A program made the position numbers and the translations under genes. Below, piece after piece: positions 17,170-24,186 of a DNA stretch of 24,186 bases (its first letter is position 1; each line of letters begins with the position of its first letter). The notes below the pieces were generated by a model. That model saw only the letters and a list, made by a program, of their open reading frames with translations. It was not told the origin of the DNA and ran no database searches. This DNA is from a bacterium. Its GTDB lineage: Bacteria > Cyanobacteriota > Vampirovibrionia > Obscuribacterales > Obscuribacteraceae. The stretch is from the NCBI GenBank assembly GCA_030431355.1, contig JAUIJG010000015.1:1-24186 (forward strand), read 5' to 3'.

Positions 17170-17313
17170 AGTTATAGTTTTGGACGATTTAACACCTGGG
17201 GATATTGAAAATCACCAAATTAATGGGTTATGTTTCACTTACCAAGTTATCTGTCCCTTTAAAACCGATTATCCTTAAATCTCGGATTTTGAGCCAAGAT
17301 TTAACGAAGGAAG

Positions 17314-17329
17314 AATATTCGTGAATATT
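17314..17329. promoter_or_regulatory. Perfect 16-base inverted repeat between the hydrolase and carB genes
   Basis: AATATTC and GAATATT are perfect complements around a GT centre. It lies about 100 bases before carB in the 258-base divergent spacer, the only sizeable perfect palindrome I see there. The size suits a dimeric regulator binding site. I see no convincing -35/-10 pair for either gene and no riboswitch or PyrR-type leader. Confidence 0.35.
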
Positions 17330-17427
17330 GATCCAGCCTCCTGGCCGGAAGAGCTTCTATCCGTGTAAACTGTGCTCTGACTACATGTTCAGCGACTTTT
17401 GCAGACGAGAGATAACTTCAGAAGCCC

Positions 17428-20400
17428 ATGCCCAAACGTACAGATATAAAGAAAATTCTTGTTCTGGGAGCCGGTCCTATCACAATAGGTCAGGCTTGTG
17501 AATTCGACTATTCTGGAAGTCAGGCTTGCAAAGCCTTGATGGAAGAGGGATACGAGATAGTCCTCATAAACTCCAATCCGGCAACAATAATGACTGACCC
17601 GGAGGTGGCGAATAGAACCTATGTGGAGCCGGTAACTCCGGAGATGGCCGAGAAGATCATCCTCAAGGAGAAGCCGGACGCGGTTCTGCCGACCATGGGA
17701 GGCCAGACTGCCCTGAACGTGGCCGTTTCGCTTGCTGAGTCGGGTTTCCTCGACAAGCAAGGAATAGAACTCATCGGAGCCAAGCTGGACGCCATTAAAC
17801 TGGCTGAAGACAGGGATTTATTTAAGGAGAAGATGATCGAGATCGGTCTGGAAGTGCCGGAATCAGGCATTGCCAGGAATATTCAGGAAGCAAAAGAGGT
17901 TGCCGCAAGAATAGGATTTCCGATTATCGCCCGTCCCGCTTTCACCCTCGGTGGTATAGGCGGCGGTGTGGCTTACAACAAAGAAGAGCTGGGCGAACTT
18001 GCCCTCAATGCTCTCAATGCCAGTCCGGTTAGAGAAGTGCTTCTGGAACAGAGTGTCCTTGGCTGGAAAGAGATTGAGTTAGAGGTGATGCGGGATTGCA
18101 TGGACAATGTCGTCATCGTATGCGCCATTGAGAATTTCGATCCCATGGGAGTGCATACGGGAGACTCAATCACCGTAGCCCCGGTCCAGACTCTCACTGA
18201 CAAAGAGTATCAAGAACTCAGAGATGCAGCTATCAAAACCATTAGAGCCGTAGGTGTCGACACCGGCGGCTCTAATATTCAGTTTGGTATCAATCCCGAA
18301 ACCGGCAGAGTAGTGGTGATAGAGATGAATCCCCGGGTCTCCAGATCATCCGCCCTGGCAAGTAAAGCGACCGGCTATCCGATCGCTAAAATCGCAGCCA
18401 AGCTAGCTGTCGGATTGACGCTAGATGAATTATCCAACGACATAACAAGGAACACACCAGCCTCCTTTGAGCCCGTTCTAGATTATGTTGTCACCAAAAT
18501 TCCCCGTTTCAATTTTGAAAAATTCAAAGGGGCCGATACGACCCTGACCACCCAGATGCGTTCCGTGGGAGAGGTGATGGCGATCGGAAGAACCTTCAAA
18601 GAGTCCGTGCAAAAGGCTCTCAGAGGTTTGGAGTTGGGATTGTCCGGATTCACATCGGTCAAAAAACGGGAACAAGCGGATTTCTGGCAGTGGCGCAGTC
18701 GCCTGGCAAAACCCAGCCATCACAGAATCACCGACATCTTCGGCGCGTATGCCAATGGAATATCCGTGGAGGAAGTCCACGATCTGACCGCTATTGATCC
18801 CTGGTTTTTGAATAACCTTTATGAGATCTACGAAGCGGAAGTCGAGTTCAAAGAGCAGGTAAAAAGCCTGGACGACCTCGACAGAGAGACACTCAACTCT
18901 ATGAAGAGGAACGGATTCAGCGACCAGCAACTGGCCGACATTCTGGAGATAAGCACCGAAGAGGTAGAGAAAAAGCGCTGGGAACTTGAGCTGGAGCCAT
19001 CCTACAAAATTGTCGACACCTGCGCCGCTGAATTCCAGGCCTTTACTCCTTATATGTACTCAACCTACGAGGATGAGAACGAAATACCGCCGGTGGAGAA
19101 AAAACGCATCATGATCCTTGGCGGCGGTCCCAATCGTATCGGCCAGGGCATCGAGTTTGACTATTGCTGTGTCCACGCCAGCCTGGCTCTCAGAGAGTTC
19201 GGCTACGAATCGATCATGGTCAACTCCAACCCCGAAACTGTCTCCACGGACTATGACGTTTCGGACAGGCTCTATTTCGAACCTCTAACCCTGGAAGACG
19301 TGGTCAACATAGCCCGCCAGGAAAAACCGGAAGGCGTAATCGTTCAACTAGGCGGTCAAACACCTCTAAAAATCGCCCGGGGACTGGAAGCCCACGGAAT
19401 TAAAATTCTAGGAACATCCACCGACTCCATCGACAAAGCAGAAGATCGAGCCCGTTTTGGTGAGATGATATCCAAATTGGGTCTGAAACAACCCTCCGGC
19501 GCCCTGGCCAGTACCCGGGAAGAGGTGATTAAAGCAGCCCAGGATGTGGGTTATCCGATTTTAGTTAGACCTAGCTATGTGCTTGGCGGCCAGGCGATGC
19601 AAATCATTTATAACCAGGATGACCTGGAGGCCTGGTTGGATTCTGGTTTCCACTCCGGAAAAATCTCAGTCTTGATAGATCAGTTTCTTGAAAATGCAGT
19701 TGAGATAGATGTTGACGCTATATCTGATGGCAGGGCAACGATCATCGCCGGCATCATGGAACACGTGGAACAAGCCGGCATCCACTCAGGAGACAGTACT
19801 TGCGTTCTGCCGACCCAGACCATTCCGTTGAAGACTATAGAAGAGATCCGTTCAGCCACCTTGAAACTCGCTAAAGAGCTAAAAGTAAAAGGGTTGATGA
19901 ATATCCAGTTCGCTCTAAAAGATGATGAACTCTATGTTCTAGAAGTAAATCCCCGGGCTTCAAGAACTATCCCCTTCGTCTCCAAAGCCACCGGCGTTCC
20001 CTGGGCGCGAATGGCCACCGGAGTAATGACAGGCAAAACCCTGTCGGAGCTTGGTCTTTCTCCCAGACATATCCCTCCCCATGTGGCTGTAAAATCCGTA
20101 GTGATTCCATTTGACCGTTTTCCCGGCGCTTCTATCTCTCTGGGACCGGAAATGCGCTCCACCGGTGAAGTTATGGGTATCGCTTCCCGATTCGACATCG
20201 CCTACGCCAAAGCGCAGATTGCCGCCGGCCAAACCCTGCCCGACTCAGGCTCTGTATTTATCTCGGTTACCGATTCAAGCAAGGATGAGATAGTTCCTAT
20301 TGCTCAGAATCTCTACCAGCTCGGCTTTACTCTGATAGGAACAAGGGGCACGGCCTCCACTATTTCTTCTGCAGGAATTCCGATAAAGCTGGCAAATAAA

Positions 20401-20700
20401 GTTTCGGAAGGAAGACCGAATCTTATAGACCAGATAAAGAATGGTGAGATAAGGCTTATCATCAACATCCCATCGGGAAGAACCGCCCGTAGTGATGACC
20501 AGACGATTCGTAGAGCTGCCTTGAACTACAAAACTCCAGTGGTCACGACCCTGGCTGGCGCCCGGGCCATAGTTTCCGCTATCGGCTCTTTGCAGGGAGG
20601 CTCATTGGATATAAAGAGTCTCCAGGAATATCATAAGAGTATTTCCTACTGGGAACGTGCCACCAATTCGGCCACAACCCCTTATTCTCGCTCCATTTAA
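17428..20700 (+). CDS. carB: Carbamoyl-phosphate synthase large chain
   Basis: CarB makes carbamoyl phosphate from bicarbonate, two ATP and ammonia delivered by the CarA glutaminase, feeding pyrimidine and arginine synthesis in the cytoplasm. The 1090 residues are full length. The two homologous halves are plain: N-half [19 protein letters not shown] (from about residue 12) with ATP-grasp metal residues E299 and N301 in [11 protein letters not shown]-half [15 protein letters not shown] (from about 560) with E839 and N841 in EVNPRASR. Between them lies the oligomerisation region (about 404-555). Residues about 940-1075 form the MGS-like allosteric domain, with a TRGTA motif suited to nucleotide control. 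The ATG start matches the family (MPKR, then the first strand), with only a weak AGAAG before it. carA and other pyr or arg genes are not adjacent. Confidence 0.98.
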   Translation: MPKRTDIKKILVLGAGPITIGQACEFDYSGSQACKALMEEGYEIVLINSNPATIMTDPEVANRTYVEPVTPEMAEKIILKEKPDAVLPTMGGQTALNVAVSLAESGFLDKQGIELIGAKLDAIKLAEDRDLFKEKMIEIGLEVPESGIARNIQEAKEVAARIGFPIIARPAFTLGGIGGGVAYNKEELGELALNALNASPVREVLLEQSVLGWKEIELEVMRDCMDNVVIVCAIENFDPMGVHTGDSITVAPVQTLTDKEYQELRDAAIKTIRAVGVDTGGSNIQFGINPETGRVVVIEMNPRVSRSSALASKATGYPIAKIAAKLAVGLTLDELSNDITRNTPASFEPVLDYVVTKIPRFNFEKFKGADTTLTTQMRSVGEVMAIGRTFKESVQKALRGLELGLSGFTSVKKREQADFWQWRSRLAKPSHHRITDIFGAYANGISVEEVHDLTAIDPWFLNNLYEIYEAEVEFKEQVKSLDDLDRETLNSMKRNGFSDQQLADILEISTEEVEKKRWELELEPSYKIVDTCAAEFQAFTPYMYSTYEDENEIPPVEKKRIMILGGGPNRIGQGIEFDYCCVHASLALREFGYESIMVNSNPETVSTDYDVSDRLYFEPLTLEDVVNIARQEKPEGVIVQLGGQTPLKIARGLEAHGIKILGTSTDSIDKAEDRARFGEMISKLGLKQPSGALASTREEVIKAAQDVGYPILVRPSYVLGGQAMQIIYNQDDLEAWLDSGFHSGKISVLIDQFLENAVEIDVDAISDGRATIIAGIMEHVEQAGIHSGDSTCVLPTQTIPLKTIEEIRSATLKLAKELKVKGLMNIQFALKDDELYVLEVNPRASRTIPFVSKATGVPWARMATGVMTGKTLSELGLSPRHIPPHVAVKSVVIPFDRFPGASISLGPEMRSTGEVMGIASRFDIAYAKAQIAAGQTLPDSGSVFISVTDSSKDEIVPIAQNLYQLGFTLIGTRGTASTISSAGIPIKLANKVSEGRPNLIDQIKNGEIRLIINIPSGRTARSDDQTIRRAALNYKTPVVTTLAGARAIVSAIGSLQGGSLDIKSLQEYHKSISYWERATNSATTPYSRSI

Positions 20701-20710
20701 ATTACAGATA

Positions 20711-20740
20711 GCTCACCTGGCAGGATGCCCGCCTGTGAGC
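20711..20740 (+). terminator. Strong hairpin just after carB
   Basis: GCTCAC (20711-20716) pairs perfectly with GTGAGC (20735-20740), and inside these GGC pairs with GCC and GG with CC around an ATG loop. It begins ten bases after the carB stop. There is no immediate T run (GTATATAATGACTTTT follows), so it is either a poor intrinsic terminator for carB, an operator, or both. It abuts the -10 box of the presumed deoC promoter. Confidence 0.5.
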
Positions 20741-20743
20741 GTA

Positions 20744-20749
20744 TATAAT
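20744..20749 (+). promoter_or_regulatory. Consensus -10 box, presumed deoC promoter
   Basis: TATAAT matches the sigma-70 -10 consensus fully. The region 17 bases upstream (CAGGAT) is not a -35 box, so the promoter may need an activator; the hairpin at 20711-20740 covers the -35 area. The predicted transcript start is about 20756, essentially at the first possible deoC start codons, which argues for a start further downstream. Confidence 0.5.
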
Positions 20750-20815
20750 GACTTTTCGTGATGCCTTTCATCTCTTTACAAGGCACCATGTCCACGAATT
20801 CGAACTTACCGACCG

Positions 20816-20829
20816 GGAGAATTACCGTG
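20816..20829 (+). promoter_or_regulatory. Ribosome binding site and GTG start favoured for deoC
   Basis: GGAG (20816-20819) lies seven bases before the GTG at 20827, an ideal spacing, and translation from there gives the family-typical N-terminus SKDLAQYIDHTLL. Competing starts are GTG 20758 and ATG 20761, with no ribosome binding site and at or near the predicted transcript start, and ATG 20788, with AAGG only four bases away. Confidence 0.55.
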
Positions 20830-21513
20830 AGTAAAGACCTCGCCCAATACATAGACCATACTCTTCTCAGCCCGAACGCCACCGAAGCGCAAATTTCAAA
20901 GCTCTGCCAGGAAGCAAAAGCAAACTCTTTCTGCGCGGTCTGTGTCAATCCCTTTTATGTGAGCCAGGCTCTCAAAGAGCTGGCCAACAGCAAAGTGAAA
21001 GTTGCCACAGTGATCGGCTTCCCTCTGGGAGCCAATTTAATGGAAACAAAAGTAGAAGAGACCCGTCGAGCTGTAAAAGACGGAGCCCATGAGATCGATA
21101 TGGTCATCAATGTTGGTGCCTTAAAATCAGGAGGTATCGATTACGTGACCGAAGAGATCAAAGAAGTGGTCAAGGTCGCTAAAGACGCCCCGGTTAAAGT
21201 GATCATCGAATGCGATCTGCTTACGGAAGAAGAAAAAATTGCTGCCACCGAAGCTTGCATCAAGGCTGGAGCTTACATGGTAAAAACCTCCACGGGATTC
21301 GTTAAAGACGGAAAAGGAGCCACGGTGGAAGATGTTACCCTCATGAAAAAAACCATCGGCAATCACAAACTTGGTATCAAAGCGAGTGCCGGAATCAGAG
21401 ACGCAGAAAAAGCCCTTGCCCTGGTGAAAGCCGGTGCCACCAGGCTCGGAACTTCGGCAGGTGTGTCTATTGTTCAGGGAGCAAGTACCACTACCGCCGG
21501 TGCATCCTACTAG
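20827..21513 (+). CDS. deoC: Deoxyribose-phosphate aldolase
   Basis: DeoC splits 2-deoxyribose 5-phosphate into glyceraldehyde 3-phosphate and acetaldehyde in deoxynucleoside breakdown, as a cytoplasmic TIM-barrel class I aldolase. From the GTG start the protein is 228 residues, normal for the short bacterial form. Motifs: YIDHTLL near the N-terminus, CVNP, VIGFPLG, EIDMVINVG with D91, the Schiff-base lysine K153 in VKTSTGF, and K185 in IKASAGI, which completes the catalytic set. The frame extends 23 codons upstream (GTG 20758), but that extension is unlike the family. It has its own -10 box after carB, and the TPR gene follows after 34 bases. Other deo genes (deoA, deoD, deoB) are not nearby, so the setting is not a classic deo operon. 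Confidence 0.95.
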   Translation: MSKDLAQYIDHTLLSPNATEAQISKLCQEAKANSFCAVCVNPFYVSQALKELANSKVKVATVIGFPLGANLMETKVEETRRAVKDGAHEIDMVINVGALKSGGIDYVTEEIKEVVKVAKDAPVKVIIECDLLTEEEKIAATEACIKAGAYMVKTSTGFVKDGKGATVEDVTLMKKTIGNHKLGIKASAGIRDAEKALALVKAGATRLGTSAGVSIVQGASTTTAGASY

Positions 21514-21547
21514 AAAAATAATACAGAATTATCGGAGCAATAAATAA

Positions 21548-22615
21548 ATGAATTCCAGATCTCTAAGAAAAACTAGCGCTGCTATTATCGCCCTTTCCGC
21601 TATGAGCCTCGGAAGCCAGACCATCTACAGTCCGGCATTCGCTGGCGGCACGGAAGCGGAACAGCATATGCAGAAAGCGACCGAGCTTTTCATGAAGAGA
21701 AAGTTGAAGGCTGCCACCAGTGAATTTAGAGAAGTTATTCGCCTGGAGCCGGACAACGCTAAGGCTCATGTTCGCCTGGCAAGTGCTCTGGCTGCCCAGG
21801 ACGAGTACGAGACAGCTATTCTTGAATGCAAACAATCGATGAAACTCGATCCCAAATACTACTTCCCCCACATCATTCTCGGTCAGATCTACGCCAATAC
21901 CAAGAAAATGAAGGAAGCTGCAGCCGAGTTTGAAATCGCCGTCAAACTCAAGCCTGATACATTCAAAGGGCACATGGATCTTGGACTTGCTTATTCCAGA
22001 CTGAGCGACCTCGACAACGCTATAAAAGCTTATTCCAAAGCCGCCGAACTGAAGCCTAAAAACGCCATGCCCCAGAATAATCTGGCGATCATGTACGGCT
22101 CCAAAGGGAATTTCGACAAAGCCATCGTAGCCGCAAAGAAATCAGTTGAGTTGATGCCCAACTCGCCCGTGACCAGGCTTACCCTGGCCAACGTCTACGC
22201 CGACGCCAACAAAGTGGACGAAGCCATAGCCGCCTACAAAGATGTGCTCAAGATTTCATCCAAGCACCCCCTTGCCCATTCAGGTCTCGGCTGGATGTAT
22301 GAGAAAAAGGGCGACTACAAGGAAGCTATCAACGAACAGAAGAAAGCCTTAAAAGCTTATCCCGGCTACTCCAGAGCAAGGTACCGCATGGCCGCATCGA
22401 TGGCCAAAGCAGGCGATACAAAAGGCGCCGAAAAAGAATTCAAGAAAGCTATCGAGACCAAACCGCTTGACCTCGCTTCCATGGTCGAATATGGCAAATT
22501 CCTCCAGCAAAACGGACGCAAGAATGAAGCCAAGGTTCAGTATGAAGCCGTGTTGAAAATCTCGCCGGAAAACGAAATGGCGAAGAAAGCCATGAGCAGC
22601 CTCGCCGGCGGTTAA
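21548..22615 (+). CDS. Secreted protein with nine tandem TPRs
   Basis: The gene encodes 355 residues. The N-terminus (SRSLRK, a hydrophobic stretch at 11-22, AFA at 30-32) is a signal peptide with likely cleavage after A32, so the protein acts in the periplasm or outside. Residues 37-342 are nine TPR units of exactly 34 residues with no linkers, showing the usual W/L-G-Y-A-F-A-P pattern (for example LGLAYSRLSDLDNAIKAYSKA and LAIMYGSKGNFDKAIVAAKK); a short helix closes it. Such arrays bind other proteins or peptides; the partner is unknown. The ATG is preceded by GGAG at ten bases. It lies 34 bases after deoC and ten bases before the permease gene, so co-transcription is likely though a functional link is not evident. 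Confidence 0.93.
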   Translation: MNSRSLRKTSAAIIALSAMSLGSQTIYSPAFAGGTEAEQHMQKATELFMKRKLKAATSEFREVIRLEPDNAKAHVRLASALAAQDEYETAILECKQSMKLDPKYYFPHIILGQIYANTKKMKEAAAEFEIAVKLKPDTFKGHMDLGLAYSRLSDLDNAIKAYSKAAELKPKNAMPQNNLAIMYGSKGNFDKAIVAAKKSVELMPNSPVTRLTLANVYADANKVDEAIAAYKDVLKISSKHPLAHSGLGWMYEKKGDYKEAINEQKKALKAYPGYSRARYRMAASMAKAGDTKGAEKEFKKAIETKPLDLASMVEYGKFLQQNGRKNEAKVQYEAVLKISPENEMAKKAMSSLAGG

Positions 22616-22625
22616 TCAACAATCT

Positions 22626-23972
22626 GTGTCATCCATTAAAATACTTGGCCGCTGGGATTCCGTAGCAATCAGTATCGGTATCGTTATCGGAGTAGGCATT
22701 TTTCGAGTTCCCTCCGAAGTAGCCGGTTTCCTGAATTCAGGTATCTGGATATTGGTCGCCTGGTTTCTCGGCGGAGTGTTCTCCTTCATAGGAGCGCTCT
22801 GTTACGCTGAGCTATCCTCTATCTATCCGTCCTCCGGTGGGGACTATGTCTATTTGAAAGAATGTTATGGCAAGTGCCTGGCCTTTATTTTCGCCTGGTC
22901 GGAGCTATTGATAACACGCACCGGATCAGTGGCAGCCATCGGCCTTATGTTCGGCGAATACTCATGCTCGTTAGTCAATGCCCCGGATCTTTGGATAAAA
23001 CCACTGGCAGTGGCAATCGTTATCGCCTTGACGATAACGAATCTTTTCGGGCTTAAAACCGGAAGCTTGCTACAAAACATTTTCACCCTGGCCAAACTGC
23101 TTGCCCTGGTTCTCATCTTTGTGGCCGGTTCGGCAGGACTTCTGGAAGGCAGGGCTTCGGCCACGGACTTCAGTCTCGGCACATTGTCTGAGTTCAATGC
23201 TTCGGTGGGCATATATCCACTGGTCATGGCTTTGATGACAGCCCTGGTTCCGATACTCTGGACCTACGGAGGCTGGAGAGACAACGTCTTTCTTGCCGGT
23301 GAAACTAGAGATGCCCATAAGTCCGTACCCTTTGCCCTGATCATTACATGCCTTACAGTGACCCTTATTTATATGGGAATGAACTTCCTCTACCTCTATC
23401 ACATGCCTATCGATGCAGTGGCAAGTTCCAGATTGATAGCCACGGATCTCTTCAAAGTTATCTTCGGCACCGGCGGGGCAAAATTTTTGGAAGCGCTGGT
23501 GGTTTTGTTCGGCTTTGGCGCCATTAACGCCTTGATTCTCACCGGCAGTAGAATCGCCCACGCCATGGCCGACGACAATCTCTTTTTTGAGTTCCTCTCA
23601 AAAGTAGACCCCAAGACCCATACTCCAATTCGAGCTACCATCTTCAATGGTGCCTGGGCCTGCCTGCTCATTTATCTGATTGGTAAATTCGAAAACTTAC
23701 TGTTCTTTACCGGTTTGGCTGTATGGATATTCTTCGCCCTCACGGCTATTTGTGTCATCATCGTTCGGCAAAGAAAGGATGAAAAACACAAGGACTCATT
23801 CAAAACCCCACTCTATCCCGTAATACCGCTTGTAGTAGCACTGGTCTCTATGCTCCTGGCGGTGAGCGCCTATCAAAAATTCCCCCACGAATCATTCTGG
23901 GGGACTGTCATTGTTTTATTTGGAATACCAGTGTACTTTCTACAAAACATGAAGAATAGATCTTCTGGCTAA
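22626..23972 (+). CDS. APC-family amino acid permease
   Basis: The gene encodes 448 residues with about 12 hydrophobic membrane segments from residue 10 to the C-terminus, in the inner membrane. Family marks of the amino acid-polyamine-organocation superfamily are visible: the unwound first helix GIVIGVGIF (residues 18-26), YAELSSIYPSSGGDYVYLK (about 60-78) after the second helix, and the central loop YGGWRDNVFLAGE with nearby KSVPFAL. The pattern is closest to the LAT-like branch (amino acid exchangers or uptake carriers); the substrate cannot be told. The start is GTG (22626), ten bases after the TPR stop, with no good Shine-Dalgarno sequence, so translational coupling is possible. It converges on a minus-strand TPR gene with only eight bases between stops and no terminator hairpin. 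Confidence 0.92.
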   Translation: MSSIKILGRWDSVAISIGIVIGVGIFRVPSEVAGFLNSGIWILVAWFLGGVFSFIGALCYAELSSIYPSSGGDYVYLKECYGKCLAFIFAWSELLITRTGSVAAIGLMFGEYSCSLVNAPDLWIKPLAVAIVIALTITNLFGLKTGSLLQNIFTLAKLLALVLIFVAGSAGLLEGRASATDFSLGTLSEFNASVGIYPLVMALMTALVPILWTYGGWRDNVFLAGETRDAHKSVPFALIITCLTVTLIYMGMNFLYLYHMPIDAVASSRLIATDLFKVIFGTGGAKFLEALVVLFGFGAINALILTGSRIAHAMADDNLFFEFLSKVDPKTHTPIRATIFNGAWACLLIYLIGKFENLLFFTGLAVWIFFALTAICVIIVRQRKDEKHKDSFKTPLYPVIPLVVALVSMLLAVSAYQKFPHESFWGTVIVLFGIPVYFLQNMKNRSSG

Positions 23973-23980
23973 GCGAGAGT

Positions 23981-24186
23981 TTATTTGGCTCCCTCTGAAA
24001 GTTGCATATGAAGGGCATCCCAGGGTTTATCGTGCCACAGAGCTTCAAGATACTTTCTTTTCATGGCCCCCATCAGGCTGCTGTTGGCTCCGGCTGTGGC
24101 TTTGCAAATTGGAATTCCTTCTTTAAAAGCTTCCTCTGCTTGATCAAATTTCTGCTGTGCCACCAATACCACGCCGAGACCATAAA
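23981..24186 (-). CDS. C-terminal end of a TPR protein, runs off the window
   Basis: The last 67 or so codons of a minus-strand gene are present, ending at TAA 23981-23983. The visible part begins YGLGVVLVAQQKFDQAEEAF, a standard TPR helix pair, then KEGIPICKATAGAN and a helix KRKYLEALWHDKPWDAL. A GTG at 24172 could be mistaken for a start, but the TPR pattern already runs through it from the edge, so the gene continues outside. The partner and the N-terminus cannot be seen. It lies convergent with the permease gene. Confidence 0.82.
   Translation of the reverse strand, partial: YGLGVVLVAQQKFDQAEEAFKEGIPICKATAGANSSLMGAMKRKYLEALWHDKPWDALHMQLSEGAK

Noticed and set aside
17170..17427. Possible pyrimidine attenuator or riboswitch in the leader of carB
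   Set aside because: Apart from the 16-base palindrome I see no terminator/antiterminator pair, no PyrR-binding-like loop and no known riboswitch core in these 258 bases.
18478..18930. 150-codon minus-strand frame inside carB
   Set aside because: carB is unambiguous across this region and the antisense translation shows no family features.

Overview
The window (about 50% GC, bacterial, densely coded, no gene-free stretch longer than about 260 bases) looks like chromosome from a deep-branching, TPR-rich bacterium. The mix of housekeeping genes (mutS2, carB, deoC, a gamma-type carbonic anhydrase) with giant acidic repeat proteins and secreted TPR proteins reminds me of Obscuribacterales (Melainabacteria/Vampirovibrionia, non-photosynthetic relatives of cyanobacteria). 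That assignment is inference from general gene style, not from a marker gene. There is no sign of phage, IS element, CRISPR array, tRNA or rRNA.

Layout. Positions 1-15238 are all minus strand and read right to left: a 95-codon unknown gene, mutS2 (TTG start with a good ribosome binding site), a 3118-codon gene of unknown function, and a second acidic, helix-rich gene. The second gene appears frameshifted near position 1100 and runs off the left edge. The two large genes form a pair. Each has its own candidate promoter with a TTGTCC -35 box, their upstream regions share a 10-mer, and their proteins share a divergent helical repeat motif. The giant protein has an acidic N-terminus, a duplicated domain of about 210 residues, a 12.5-copy proline/lysine/acid nonapeptide linker (27-bp DNA repeats), divergent TPR-like blocks, a small-residue hydrophobic cluster, a run of about 80-residue helical repeats and an acidic C-terminal tail. 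It has no N-terminal signal peptide.

Positions 15437-15967 (plus) hold a gamma-carbonic-anhydrase-like beta-helix protein, convergent with a secreted alpha/beta hydrolase (15982-17169, minus). Positions 17428-23972 (plus) hold carB, deoC, a secreted protein with nine perfectly spaced TPRs, and an APC-family amino acid permease. carB and deoC are separated by a strong hairpin and a consensus -10 box, so deoC probably starts its own transcript, perhaps extending through the TPR gene and the permease (10-34 base gaps). The last 206 bases are the 3' end of another TPR gene on the minus strand.

Functionally the known genes are ordinary metabolism: carbamoyl phosphate for pyrimidines and arginine, deoxyribose-phosphate salvage, amino acid uptake, and nucleic-acid or ribosome quality control by MutS2. 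The unexplained part is the giant protein and its neighbour, about 12 kb or half of the window. That is the most likely place for an undescribed structural or envelope-associated system, but nothing in the sequence fixes its role.
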